From Adiantum capillus-veneris (Eukaryota; Streptophyta; Polypodiopsida; Polypodiales; Pteridaceae), in the NCBI GenBank assembly GCA_014529385.2, contig CM043950.1, positions 73,847,935 to 73,911,934 of the forward strand: a DNA stretch of 64,000 nt, in the 5' to 3' direction. This document shows, one piece after another, positions 1 to 11,178 of this stretch (position 1 is its first letter; every line of letters begins with the position of its first letter). The position numbers and the translations under genes are program-made. The notes under the pieces were generated by a model. The model saw only the letters and a list, made by a program, of their open reading frames with translations. It had not been told where the DNA came from and ran no database searches.

Positions 1-8
1 GAGTCTCT

Positions 9-1049
9 TCAAGTGGGTTGCCCAACCCCCCTGGTCACCATTTGATGTACATCGGCCAGCACTCCCCTATCAAAGTACAGCTTGAGTCGTACACCATTTA
101 CCCTTTGCCTGATAATCTTACCATTGGCTCTCACCAGTTGATATGTTCCATTCGAAAAGGCCTTTTGCACTTTGTACGGACCCGTCCATTTCTTTTTCAA
201 CTTCTTTTCGAAGGTGAAGTCCAAGTAGCTCTCATACTTCATTACTAGGTCCCCCTCTTCTATCTTTTTTTCTGGCAGACTCTCATTGACATTGGCCATT
301 CTCCTTTCCCGTTGCTTCACATAGTAGTCTGTTGCTACCTCTCTATCCATCTGGAATGCCTCAAGGCCGACAATCCTATCTTGTAAGACACCTTGTGGAG
401 TGGCATTGATGTGCCACATACCTTTCAAAGCACCCAGTTGTGCATGCACTGGCAGCACTCCCTCCTTACCATAAACCAACTCAAATGGAGTAAAGTTGGT
501 CGCCACTTTGTAGGACCTCCTGTAGGCCCATAGACACTTCTCTAGATTGATCTCCCATTTTGTCTCCTGCTTATATACATACTTCGTGAGAATTTTGATG
601 TTTTGTCCCTTGGCACTCTCCACAAGACCATTGCATTTGGGATGATAAGGCGAGGAAAACCGATGTTGAATCTTTAGTTTTTCCACCAATGCCTACATAA
701 GCTTGCTTCTGAATCCTTTCCCTCTATCGAAAATGAGTACCCACGGCACTCCAAAACGGCAACAAATGTTATCAAAAACAAAGTGGGCCACAACCTGTGC
801 ATTTACCTCTTTCACAGCTTTGGCCTTGACCCACCTAGTGAGGTAGTCGATGGCTACCACAACATATTTCTTACCACTTGTAGACTTAGGGAGTGGACCG
901 ATGGCATCCAAACCCCACTTCTCAAAAGCATTCTGAGCAATAATGGCTCCCTGTGAATCAGCTACCAAACGCCTCTCTCCTATAGTCTGACATTCATGGC
1001 AAGTCTTGCACCAATAGTGCACATCCTTCACCACACTAAAGGCCACCAA
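9..1049 (-). pseudogene. M1 integrase (zinc finger end, catalytic core, C-terminal domain)
   Basis: Integrase would insert element cDNA into the host chromosome. From 1049 leftward the frame reads the C-x2-C of the zinc-binding domain (CKTCHEC), the first catalytic Asp in GLDAIGPLP, the second Asp in LIFDRGKGF, then after one in-frame stop at 693-695 the third acidic residue in HPKCNGLVES. The C-terminal part has the usual KWTGPYKV block followed by an NGVRLKLYF ending. No chromodomain is seen, as expected for Tat elements. The stop between the second and third catalytic residues makes it non-functional. Confidence 0.85.
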
Positions 1050-1066
1050 AAGCCCGCTCTCAACAC

Positions 1067-1366
1067 TCAGAACAGTACTTGACCTTTACTTTGGTGCCCA
1101 CTCTCCTCAGGACATTGCTTCAGCGCCAAGTTAATTTCTTCTTTATAGAGCACTTTCCTTAGCACCCCATCTCTGCTGTAGGTCATTAGGTCTTCACCTA
1201 CTAGTGTAAATTTGTGTGCTTTCTGAACTATCCTCCTCCTTTGCAGTTTAGACGAACCTTGAGGACACTGCCCTGTACCCAAGAAATCTTCCACCTCCTT
1301 CAATGACTCCCTACCTGTGTATGTGGCCGTGGCCACATATATACCTGCGACATGTACCTGCACCAC
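1067..1366 (-). pseudogene. M1 linker between second RNase H and integrase
   Basis: The readable stretch of about 99 residues joins the second RNase H to the integrase zinc-binding domain. It contains the pattern A-H-K-F-x-L-x-G-x-D-L, which resembles the short strand region before an integrase zinc finger, and then a degraded E-x-x-L-x-x-C-x-E-E-S-G-H where the histidines of the zinc finger should be. Frame changes at both ends break it from its neighbours. It has no separate function that I can name. Confidence 0.55.
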
Positions 1367-1838
1367 TGCTTGCTAGTTGGTCTACCTCTTGGTTGTGCTC
1401 TCTCTTCACATGCTTGAACTCGATTTCTCTAAAGAACTTCAACAACTTTTTGATGGAAAAGAACCAGTGTTTTAAGGAATCGCGCTTTACCTGCCATTGG
1501 CCTAGGAGTTGTTTGATGAACAATAATGCATCACCTTTGACCACCAACCTGGAAATGCCGAACTCAACGCACTGTTTCAAACCTAGATGGAGGGCGAGAT
1601 ATTCTACTTCATTGTTGGTATGAACATCCTCCAAATCCTAGGATTTTGAGAAGATTACCTTGCCGTGTGGATCATGTATCACCACACCTCCACCAGCTTT
1701 CTTTATCACCCTCCTATATGCACCATCAAACCACATGGGAAAATCTCCCATCAGGTCGGGCTCCTCTTTGGCTTCATCTCGTACTACTCTTGGATAAATT
1801 GGCAAAACCACCGCCTTGCTGACCAAAATGTCCGCCAA
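1311..1838 (-). pseudogene. M1 second (archaeal-type) RNase H
   Basis: Two consecutive minus-strand pieces form an RNase HI-like fold different from the usual retroelement RNase H. The first (1838-1638) has the strand with the first acidic residue, MWFDGA, followed by GGGVVIHDPHGK. The second (1634-1311) has the TNNEVEYLAL helix with its acidic residue, then LVVKGDALLFIKQLLGQW (Asp of the third site) and the closing VKREHNQEVDQLAS with the final Asp. The order D, E, D, D matches active RNase HI. A domain of this kind downstream of the canonical RNase H defines the 'dual RNase H' Tat elements. One stop separates the two pieces. Confidence 0.8.
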
Positions 1839-1883
1839 ATGGGACCGACTTGTATGGTCAATCTTGAACTCAAACTTGAATTC

Positions 1884-2543
1884 CTACAACTCTATCACCC
1901 ACTTCATGATCCACTTCCCTGGCTTCAAGTGTAGTACTATTTCAGGCAATAGATTGTTAGCCGTCAACACATAAAACTTACGCACAATGAGGTGCACTTT
2001 GAGCTTTCTACAAGCAAAAACGAATGCCATGACCCACTGCTCCGCTTCAGTGTAAGTCACCTCTCTAGTACTTATCACCCTGCTTTCAAAGTATATAAGT
2101 TTATAGCTCCTTCCTACCTTCTGCAGTAACACCGCCCCAATAGCCACGGTACCTATCCTCATTGACACATAGAAATCATCCTCTTGGCTTTGAGGGCACA
2201 CATCTGGTAGCTAACACAAAATTTCTTTCACTCTGTCAAAAGCTTCTTGAGCATCTTCATCCCATTCAAAGCCATGCACCTGCTGAGCCTTCTTTTGGAG
2301 AGGATACACATACTGTGACAGCATCCAAAAAAAACACGACAAGTACTTTAGTTTATGTACAAAGGAGGCCAAGCCTTGCGCAGTAGAGGGAGGCTCCATC
2401 AAGACTAGCGCCTTGACCTTTTTCGGATCCGCCTCAATTCCATTTTGTGACACCACATGACCTAGCAATTGCGCTCGAGGTTGTGCTAGCTTGCAGTTCT
2501 CAGGGTTTAATTGACCTCCTTCTTCGTCCAACCTGTGCTCCAC
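1884..2543 (-). pseudogene. M1 reverse transcriptase tail and canonical RNase H
   Basis: The right-hand piece (2543-2211) starts inside the RT connection region: LNPENCKLAQP, LGHVVSQNGIEADPKKVKAL and FDRVKEIL are standard gypsy RT-to-RNase H landmarks. The left-hand piece (2201-1884) is the retroelement RNase H, with IGAVLLQ, YFESRVIS and TYTEAEQWVMAFVFACRKL. The first RNase H Asp region is degraded (FYVSMRIGTVAIG). The RT palm with its catalytic Asp residues is absent because of the deletion that ends near 2540. Confidence 0.8.
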
Positions 2544-3282
2544 CGTCTATATAGTCCTGAACCTGCATCCTCTTTTCAATGACCGCATCCAATAGAGGAA
2601 GGACATTCGTCGGGCTACCCACTCTTAATGCCATGTTTTGTATTGCATGCACATTTCCCTTAGCCTTTGGCAGCCTCGTGCTAACACTTGTAGACCACTG
2701 TCTTCGTAGCTTGGGATTTAAATCCAACAAGTGACCAAAGGTAATATTAGCCTTTTCACTTTGAACATCGCTTACCAAATCATATTCTAGGTAGCCGTGC
2801 CCTAGCTGAAAGTCTGCTTGCTTGATTTTGCGACGCCTCCTCTTCTTGCTAGTTTCCGGATGCTTTTTGTCTTCGTACACTTTCTCCTTACCTTTACGGG
2901 CCCTCGTCTCCCGCTCGGTTTCTGTCTCTCTTTCCATCCTTGCTCTTTTGTTTGCCAAAACTTCAACATCTTGCTTATCCACTCCGATGATATTCGCCCT
3001 AGGGACTTCACCACCATCCGGAGGAGCTGGTTGCACCTGATTCTCGACTACCTGCTCCCTCGGGCCATTGGGTTGTACTTGGCCTCTACTTGTGCCAAAC
3101 AATGGATAAATACCGCCTCTTTCTCTTAGCGGATGAGTGCAATCTGGCGCATAGTGTCCTTCTTCATCGCAATTGTAACACCGACCAGGCAATGGCCTTG
3201 CCCTGCCCCTTGCTCCTTTGGGTTGACCTCCATCCATCACGCTTAACCGCAATTCCTGCATTTGCTCAGACAAATCCTGCAC
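2500..3282 (-). pseudogene. M1 gag C-terminus, zinc knuckle and protease start
   Basis: About 260 readable residues. A CCHC zinc knuckle (CYNCDEEGHYAPDC, near 3180-3139) would bind element RNA in the capsid. A basic, Lys/Arg-rich linker follows, then FGHLLDLNPKLRRQW, a block common before the protease in Tat elements. The frame runs into VQDYIDGG, the start of the retropepsin active site, and at once switches to unrelated residues near 2540. On the sequence this is the right breakpoint of the protease/RT deletion. Confidence 0.75.
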
Positions 3283-3396
3283 AATTCACACCCAATTTTG
3301 TGGCACAACGGCTACACCTTGGTTTGCCTGGTTTTCATCATGAACAGCATTCCTCGGACCCTGAGGTTGGACCACCGCTTCATAACCCGACACACC

Positions 3397-3920
3397 CTAA
3401 TCAATCTTCTTTTTTATTTTCCTGGTTTTTGCCTTTGTGATAGCCACTACACCATTATAGTTTTCTGGGCTCTCAAAATCCACTTTCTCCCTCACTTTAG
3501 GATGCAGGCATGCCAAGAATTTATCGAGCTTGAAGTAGTCACCATTGGTCAATTGCATGGCAGTCGTCGCTAACTCTGCCCAGCACACTTCAAAACGATC
3601 CAAAAACAAGCTGAACTCTTCACTTACATCCTGTTTGAGTGCCTTCAGTTTGGCATCCATCTCCATTGGGGACGCCTCTTTGCGGAAATCATGTACGAAA
3701 TGCGCCTGCAGAGCCGGCCAAGCATGCCTCGGCTCACCTTCTAAAGCTTCGTACCATACCTTTGCCTTCCCGCGCATCACCAAAGGAAACGTCTGCATCT
3801 TGCTATCCTCGTTCGGCATGCGCAGCGACAACATATACAACTCAAAGTCTCCACCCACTCATCAGGATTTTCTTCACCTATAGAAATTGTCCCATAGCTT
3901 CGAGATGCCATGTCGACCAA
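3397..3920 (-). pseudogene. M1 gag, capsid domain
   Basis: The 3858-3397 piece contains the retrotransposon gag core: MRGKAKVWYEAL (the usual G-x-A-x-x-W-Y motif), HAWPALQAHFVHDF, FSLFLDRFEVCWAEL and LACLHPKVREKV. It would assemble virus-like particles. The N-terminal residues (ISIGEENPDEW) are readable up to about 3920 but in another frame, so a frameshift lies near 3860. Confidence 0.75.
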
Positions 3921-5066
3921 CACCAAAAACTACTTCTCTTCACTTAACTTGGAGCAATCAGTGTGCTCCTCAGTGGAGGCACCAGAAGATGGAGAGGGGG
4001 AATGGGAAACAAACCCGACACACACCCAATGGCCCCTATATAGCTCAGGGTATTCACAACACCCCTTTCCTCTCGAAAACACCTTCAAAATAAGCAACTC
4101 ACACTAGCAGGGCCTCGCCTGTACTTCGCCCAATGCATACACGCTTTGCACGATCACCAAACACCGATCACCCCAATCTTGCCCACTTCCCGCTCTTCCA
4201 CAACTCAACACCTCTCTCTCTTTCTCTCTCACACACACAGGGGGCCCGAGGGGGCGCACACGCTCACACACACCGGCACCACACATTTTGGGGACAAGCA
4301 AAGAAGAAAGGGAGAAAGGGGGGAAGAGGAAGCCAAAAACTGGTAATGATAGATTTCCTTCAATGAAAAACACCCTGTACAAGATCCTCACTGTCTGCTC
4401 TAAGCTCCACCATCAATCCGTACTGAGGGGCATACACCTCCCTCGAAGCTCGACTCTGTCGGCACACAACTCCATAGAAAATCCACCGATTTCTTCACTT
4501 GCATAGTAGCTCCTCCTTGTGGAAACCCTCGCTGGCTCCCTCTTCTTCCAAGCCCTCGTGCACTCGGGTCGCTTCACGGATCACCCATGTCAGGTCCGAC
4601 CACTCTGCGCACGAAGCATCCTCTTGGTAGCCTCTGTTGGGCCTTTCCTCTACCTAGTGTTTGCCCTTCCGAGCCGCTTCCCTGCGATCCTTCTCCCTTG
4701 GATGTCAGCTTCGATCACACTACGCACGAAGCATCTCCTCCTTCCCCAAACTCAAATCCAAACCCGAAATCCAACCTCGCTCGAAAAACGTTGCCTTTCT
4801 CCTTTCTCCCTTTTTGTTTTTTTTTTTAAGGCCAAGAAAAAAAACTCCTTTTTTTAGCAATGGCGCCTCTCAACCAAAGCCTTTACTTTCTTTTTTATTT
4901 TTGCCTTTTCTCCTTATGGCTTTATAAGACTTACTTTCTTTCTTTTGCCCCCAACCCCCCCCCAAAGTCCATCCACACTTTTTCTTTTCCTCTACAATTC
5001 ATAATCAAAGAGGCTTTTTAGTCCTCATGTCCCATGCAATGGGTGCTCCATGAGTTCGAGTTCACC
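3921..5066 (-). other. M1 5' leader and presumed LTR region; no gene seen
   Basis: This stretch is strongly pyrimidine-rich on the plus strand (purine-rich on minus), with a CT/CA microsatellite near 4210-4243 and runs of T at 4815-4855 and of C near 4960. I find no credible protein in any frame. Its position upstream of M1 gag on the minus strand fits an untranslated leader followed by the 5' LTR. A TATA-like CTTATAAAG on the minus strand lies near 4920-4929. Confidence 0.4.
4856..4867 (-). promoter_or_regulatory. Candidate primer-binding site of M1 (tRNA-Asp-like, degenerate)
   Basis: On the minus strand the bases read GGCGCCATTGCT. Plant Tat/Athila elements commonly use a tRNA-Asp primer site beginning TGGCGCCGTTGC; this candidate differs at the first and eighth bases. 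A clean LTR end in CA is not seen immediately upstream, so the call rests on position and partial match only. Confidence 0.3.
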
Positions 5067-6404
5067 GAACCCCCTTCTCCCGGAGCTCAGCCACACTAAG
5101 GCGAGCTCCAAACCTCGAAACATTTCCTCTTTCGATCAATTCACACCCTCGAACATCAAGTCACAATAGTGGGGGGAAAAAACTGATTCGCCTCCATTGC
5201 AAATGTTCGCCAAGTTAAATTGGCCGTACCATGATGCGTTTCGACTCCGAGCGGCGAGCCATGAATTATGGTTGACTCCCCATGTCACATGCCACTTTCC
5301 ACAACCTTTGCGAGCTTAAAAAGATTCTTGACAGCGTGCCTACCACCACCCGGCCCGGTGAGCACATACCCGACCCTCGACAAATATTCCTCAGGCCATA
5401 ACTTGCTCGTTTGAGCTTCGAATGGCGAACCAAAAAGACGGGCATGATCAACAACTCAAGATTTACAGGCATATCTACTGATCCCAATTTTGGCCACCTG
5501 TCTGTACCTGCCTCTCCGTCGGGACCTTCGAAGCCTTCTAACTTCGGACTGGCATATCTTTCACATCGAAGCCTTGTTTGATGAGCCGTCTCGACAAGCT
5601 TCTAGAGCATCTTGAACACCACATTTCGGGACACATTTTTTGCATTTTGAACACCTTGACTTGTCGTCATAATTATCTATTTTTGGATGCCCCCCTGGCC
5701 TCAAAAAACCCTTTAAGGACGCATTTTCGTTGCCACTGTCCTACTGAGGTCTCCCACACCAGATTTAACCCTCTATTATGCACCTATGAGCACTCTTTGC
5801 ACTGCATAGCACACTTTATAGTGCGGACCAAATTTGGCTGCACGAGCGCGGGGAGTTCTCTCTCTCCCTTGCCCTCGTTGCACTCCAGTGGTCGCCATAG
5901 CCGACTGCTGCAGACCTTTAGTTTCACATACAAGGCGCCCAAAGGCTTTGGACTTGGGCAATTCATCCAAAAAAACCTCAAGATAGGAGGCATGCCCACC
6001 CGGGCACACACCCGATACCCAAGCCAGGGTGTTGGAAGGTGTTGGCAAGGCCGAAATCCGACACAAGCATAGGAAAAGGGGCCACCAAATTCCAAGCAAA
6101 CAGTCCGAATGACAGAAATTGCAGAAGTTGATCGAAGTTAAAGTTTGATGGAGTTGAAGTTTCAGAAGAATATCTATTGCAATTTCTTCCTTCGAGAGGA
6201 TTCAGGCATGAACGACATTTCAAGGAGTTCAAATTTTTGGCGGCATCGTCAAGCATAGTTGATTCAACTATCAAGATCTTGTGGAGTTCCATATACGGCA
6301 GACTACCATCGATTCAGACGGAGTTAGCATGGCTTCTTTACTTTGCGAGTGCTCCCAATATCAGGTATCTTTTCAGAGTACTTCTTTCACCGCACTATGT
6401 AGCC
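5067..6404. other. Unidentified 1.3-kb segment of the tandem unit (also 7104-8442)
   Basis: No protein domain is recognised. Open frames of 103-164 codons exist on both strands but overlap one another and show no known motif. The sequence sits between the M1 5' side and the E2 gag start, so it may hold the M1 5' LTR (minus strand) and/or the displaced E2 leader. E2 lacks a recognisable copy of its 3' LTR here. Confidence 0.5.
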
Positions 6405-7100
6405 ATGGATTCAGATATCAATATGACATTCGATTTTGATCAAAGTACTCCTGATCCTACCAATGATGGCCCGCGGCCGGATCCTCTCAAGGAGTGTAAC
6501 CGTGATGCTATGGCAGGAGAAGATACTTAGAGTTTCTCGATATTCAAGAATTTTGTGCACTTCAGACACGCATGACCATCATGGATGAAAATTTTTAAGC
6601 TTTAAATGAAAATGTTACTAAACTTTCCACATTAGTCATTCAATTAATGCATTAGCAGTCTAAGAGTCCTGCTGACACCCACATGCATGAGCACGTTGGC
6701 ACACAAGGGCAAGGCCCAATTCACGATACGTTGCATACTCTCACTGCCAAAGAGGTGGATGGCTTGTTAAAGTACTTTAAATCACCAGTCTTTAATGGCG
6801 AACATCGAGGCCGCAATAAGGATGCAGTAAACATCTTTCTTAGCAAATGGGATGGAATTCACGTCTTCAGGCGTACTCTGGATGCAGTTAGAGATCTACA
6901 AACGAGCTTAACTCTAGAAGGCAAGGCCTACCAATGGTGGATGTCTCTCAAGGAGAAGAACATCATACCACAGAGCTGGGCAGCCTTGGAAGCAATGTTT
7001 AGCAAGGAATTTTTGCCTATTAATGAAGCCGACTCGAATTGGATGGCTTGAGATACATGTTCCATGTGCCAATACCCATCACTCCTTGAATATATCTCTC
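6405..7100 (+). pseudogene. Truncated gag copy in the first tandem unit
   Basis: This is the duplicate of the 5' part of the E2 gag. An ATG (6405) opens MDSDINMTFDFDQ, a stop follows at about 6528, and the frame later resumes with LKYFKSPVFNGEHRGRNKDA and KAYQWWMSLKEK, the capsid W-W motif region. It ends abruptly at the unit junction. A stop TGA after NWMA is shared with the second copy, so it predates the duplication. Confidence 0.75.
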
Positions 7101-8442
7101 CTTGAACCCCCTTCTCCCGGAGCTCAGCCACACTAAGGCGAGCTCCAAACCTCGAAACATTTCCTCTTTCGATCAATTCACACCCTCGAACATCAAGTCA
7201 CAATAGTGGGGGGAAAAAACTGATTCGCCTCCATTGCAAATGTTCGCCAAGTTAAATTGGCCGTACCATGATGCGTTTCGACTCCGAGCGGCGAGCCATG
7301 AATTATGGTTGACTCCCCATGTCACATGCCACTTTCCACAACCTTTGCGAGCTTAAAAAGATTCTTGACAGCGTGCCTACCACCACCCGGCCCGGTGAGC
7401 ACATACCCGACCCTCGACAAATATTCCTCAGGCCATAACTTGCTCGTTTGAGCTTCGAATGGCGAACCAAAAAGACGGGCATGATCAACAACTCAAGATT
7501 TACAGGCATATCTACTGATCCCAATTTTGGCCACCTGTCTGTACCTGCCTCTCCGTCGGGACCTTCGAAGCCTTCTAACTTCGGACTGGCATATCTTTCA
7601 CATCGAAGCCTTGTTTGATGAGCCGTCTCGACAAGCTTCTAGAGCATCTTGAACACCACATTTCGGGACACATTTTTTGCATTTTGAACACCTTGACTTG
7701 TCGTCATAATTATCTATTTTTGGATGCCCCCCTGGCCTCAAAAAACCCTTTAAGGACGCATTTTCGTTGCCACTGTCCTACTGAGGTCTCCCACACCAGA
7801 TTTAGCCCTCTATTATGCACCTATGAGCACTCTTTGCACTGCATAGCACACTTTATAGTGCGGAGCAAATTTGGCTGCACGAGCGCGGGGAGTTCTCTCT
7901 CTCCCTTGCCCTCGTTGCACTCCAGTGGTCGCCATAGCCGACTGCTGCAGACCTTTAGTTTCACATACAAGGCGCCCAAAGGCTTTGGACTTGGGCAATT
8001 CATCCAAAAAAACCTCAAGATAGGAGGCATGCCCACCCGGGCACACACCCGATACCCAAGCCAGGGTGTTGGAAGGTGTTGGCAAGGCCGAAATCCGACA
8101 CAAGCATAGGAAAAGGGGCCACCAAATTCCAAGCAAACAGTCCGAATGACAGAAATTGCAGAAGTTGATCGAAGTTAAAGTTTTGATGGAGTTGAAGTTT
8201 CAGAAGAATATCTATTGCAATTTCTTCCTTCGAGAGGATTCAGGCATGAACGACATTTCAAGGAGTTCAAATTTTTGGCGGCATCGTCAAGCATAGTTGA
8301 TTCAACTATCAAGATCTTGTGGAGTTCCATATACGGCAGACTACCATCGATTCAGACGGAGTTAGCATGGCTTCTTTACTTTGCGAGTGCTCCCAATATC
8401 AGGTATCTTTTCAGAGTACTTCTTTCACCGCACTATGTAGCC

Positions 8443-9776
8443 ATGGATTCAGATATCAATATGACATTCGATTTTGATCAAAGTACTCCTGATCCTACCA
8501 ATGATGGCCCGCGGCCGGATCCTCTCAAGGAGTGTAACCGTGATGCTATGGCAGGAGAAGATACTTAGAGTTTCTCGATATTCAAGAATTTTGTGCACTT
8601 CAGACACGCATGACCATCATGGATGAAAATTTTTAAGCTTTAAATGAAAATGTTACTAAACTTTCCACATTAGTCATTCAATTAATGCATTAGCAGTCTA
8701 AGAGTCCTACTGACACCCACATGCATGAGCACGTTGGCACACAAGGGCAAGGCCCAATTCACGATACGTTGCATACTCTCACTGCCAAAGAGGTGGATGG
8801 CTTGTTAAAGTACTTTAAATCACCAGTCTTTAAGGGCGAACATCGAGGCCGCAATAAGGATGCAGTAAACATCTTTCTTAGCAAATGGGATGGAATTCAC
8901 GTCTTCAGGCGTACTCTGAATGCAGTTAGAGATCTACAAACGAGCTTAACTCTAGAAGGCAAGGCCTACCAATGGTGGATGTCTCTCAAGGAGAAGAACA
9001 TCATACCACAGAGCTGGGTAGCCTTGGAAGCAATGTTTAGCAAGGAATTTTTGCCTATTAATGAAGCCGACTCGAATTGGATGGCTTGAGATACATGTTC
9101 CATGTGCCAATACCCATCACTCCTTGAATATATCTCTCACTATCGGGACGTTATCCTCAAGTTCGAAGGCTTGGATACCTTTCAACAAATACAAGGGTTC
9201 ATACGAGGTCTGACACCTGAGCTTAAGAAGTATGTCAAGACCCAAGACCCTAAAACACTTGAGGAAGCCATAGTGAAAGCACATATTCATGATGACCCTA
9301 ATGAGACGAAATTACATAATAGTAACATGCGTACTAGCATACACGGTAATACACGCACGCAATATGGGCACAATAAAAGAAAATTTATAGTTGCTAATTT
9401 AGATGCATCTAAAAAACCCAAGGGGTCCAGAGGTCCTCTTTTTCCAGAGGATTTTGATAAAGCCAAGAAAGAGAGGTTATGTTTTCAATGTTTAGGGAGA
9501 GGTCATGGCAAAAAGGATTGTCCCAAGGGGAAATTTGTTGCTCAAGGGAAGGAGAAATTAGTGCACACGGTGCAACTACTGTCTCTTGAGTCTTCCTCAA
9601 AATTCTCCACAGTGGAAGTAACACACGCTGAGGTGGTGCATGCATGTTGTCTCACAGCTTCCATGTGGCAACAAACCTTTGGACCACATGAGTTAGTATG
9701 CATGCACGGATATCTGCAAGGGCATAAGGTGCGCATCTTGGTAGATGATGGTGCTTCTCACAATTTCATCAATTAG
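8443..9776 (+). pseudogene. E2 gag with CCHC zinc knuckle
   Basis: The first ATG of the readable frame is at 8443. The capsid region has KAYQWWMSLKEK and FSKEFLPINEADSNWM; one TGA stop follows at 9087-9089. The second part includes FQQIQGFIRGLTPELKKYV and a CCHC knuckle CFQCLGRGHGKKDC (near 9480-9521). The frame then runs into the protease. A short internal stretch from about 8570 to 8700 has several stops. This would be the particle-forming protein of the element. Confidence 0.8.
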
Positions 9777-10115
9777 GGATTGGTGAAAAAGCTCAAACTG
9801 CCTCAAACACCGAGTACCCACCGCTACAAGGTAGCAATGATGAATGGACATGATACTGAAATATGGGATACTCAATGCCGAGCTATTCCATTTGAAGTAC
9901 AAGTGTACTCTACTTGTTTGGATTTTTAGGTTATGAACATTAAAAGGGCTAATGTGGTTCTTGGTAGGGAGTGGTTGCATAGCCTAGGACCATCACTGAA
10001 GTGTAGCTATGAGCACAAGAGCTTGATGTTTGAATCCCATGGCGCACATGGGTTGTTGTTAGGAGAAAATGATATACCTTCATCACCACTAATTTGTACC
10101 GCCGAGCTTAGGTAG
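9690..10115 (+). pseudogene. E2 aspartic protease (retropepsin)
   Basis: ILVDDGASHNFIN at about 9735-9775 matches the retropepsin active-site loop (usually D-S/T-G-A), here with Asp in the second position. The closing motif NVVLGREWLHSLG near 9955-9990 is the normal V-(I/V)-L-G-x-x-W-L. Stops at 9774-9776 and 9928-9930 interrupt it. It would cut the gag-pol polyprotein. Confidence 0.75.
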
Positions 10116-10289
10116 CTCGTTTTTGATAATGAAATAGATCAGGTTTTCTTGTGTTACTCACAATCTCATTTTCTTTTTGACATTGAGTCAGTTGAACATT
10201 CGTCAATGCCGCATGCTTCTCTCTCCTCTATTCCACCAATTGCTAGTTCTAAACAAGAAAACGTTGCTAGTCAATGACAACAATTATTA

Positions 10290-11062
10290 AAGGAATTCCA
10301 AGTTGTATTTCCTAATGATTTGCCACCAGGATTACCGCTGACACGATTAGTGCAGCATAGCATTGACGTGGGTGCAGACTGTAAACCTGTTAGTAAACCA
10401 CCTTATTGTATGAGTTACTCAGAGGCTGCTGAGGTGGAACGTCAGCTTGCTGACTACCTTAGCAGAGGGTTTATACAACCCAGTTCTTCACCATGGGCTT
10501 CGCCTATCCTTCTAGTGAAGAAAAAGGACCACAGTATGCGCATGTGCATAGACTACCGGGACTAAAATGCAGTTACGGTTAAGAACAAATACCCATAGCC
10601 AAGCTTGCTGATATACCTAAGACTGCCTTTCGAACACGATTTGGACACTACGAGTTTTTGGTGATGCTCGTTGGGTTAACCAATGTGCCCGCAACATTCA
10701 TGACACTTATGGATAGTGTCTTGAAGCCATATTTGGGCAAATTTGTCATTGTTTTCCTCCATGACATCCTACTCTATAGTGATTTTGAAGAAGAGCACTT
10801 ACAACATCTCAGACAAGTGTTTGAGTTGTTACGTACAAACAAGTTATATGCCAAGGAATTTAAATGTGATTTTCTAAAAGATGAAATTCATTATTTAGGG
10901 CATGTTATTTCAGCTCGTGGCCTATACATGGATCAATCAAAAGTGGATACCATAAAAAAATGGCCTCCTCCTAAAAATCTTGTAGAATTACATATATTTT
11001 TAAGATTTGCAGTTTTTACCAAAGGTTGGTTAAAAACTATGCTCAAATTGTTGTTCCTATGA
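10290..11062 (+). pseudogene. E2 reverse transcriptase, internally deleted
   Basis: The N-terminal part reads FPNDLPPGLPLTRLVQH, GFIQPSSSPWASPILLVKKKD and MCIDYRD. Near 10597-10610 the sequence jumps from KNKYP to [16 protein letters not shown], so the palm segment with the first catalytic Asp (motif A, usually V-D-L-R/K-S-G-Y-H-Q) is missing, about a hundred bases. The Y/F-x-D-D box is VFLHDILLYS, with His in place of the first Asp. The enzyme is dead on two counts. Confidence 0.8.
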
Positions 11063-11178
11063 CAGATCAACTTAAAGGAAAACGGAAAGCTTTTCAGTGG
11101 GGATCCGCTCAATAACACAGTTTTGATACGCTCAAGGATGCATTAGCTACAGCTCCTATACTAGCTATTGTAGATCCT

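Larger units (their letters stand above)
1..4870 (-). mobile_element. M1: decayed Ty3/gypsy element, Tat-type, minus strand, 3' end outside window
   Basis: Read from right to left, the order is gag (3.9-3.4 kb), zinc knuckle (3.18 kb), start of protease (2.55 kb), RT tail plus RNase H (2.54-1.88 kb), a second RNase H (1.84-1.31 kb) and integrase (1.37 kb to 9). A second, archaeal-type RNase H between RNase H and integrase is the hallmark of the Tat lineage of plant Ty3/gypsy elements. The element carries in-frame stops and frame changes, and a large deletion removes the end of protease and most of RT, so it cannot be autonomous. The 3' LTR would lie left of position 1. A 5' LTR would lie right of ~4870 but I could not delimit it. 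Confidence 0.85.
5067..9138 (+). repeat. Tandem duplication, two nearly identical ~2.04-kb units
   Basis: The unit starting with GAACCCCCTTCTCCC at 5067 starts again at 7104, an offset of 2037 bases that becomes 2038 after a one-base insertion in a T run near 8181. The first unit ends at 7100 (TATATCTCTC) and is followed by three filler bases CTT; the second ends at 9138. Only a handful of substitutions separate them. The unit contains about 1.3 kb of unidentified DNA plus the 5' portion of the E2 gag. It is not bounded by LTRs, so it looks like a local duplication rather than a transposition product, or an assembly artefact. Confidence 0.92.

Noticed and set aside
3921-4870. Short open frames with Ser/Thr/His-rich products
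   Set aside because: They overlap on both strands in low-complexity pyrimidine-rich DNA with no motif.
5578-6072. 164-codon plus-strand frame (and its copy at 7615-8109) as a gene
   Set aside because: Overlapping minus frames of similar length exist, there is no recognisable domain, and the near identity of the copies is due to the recent duplication, not to selection.
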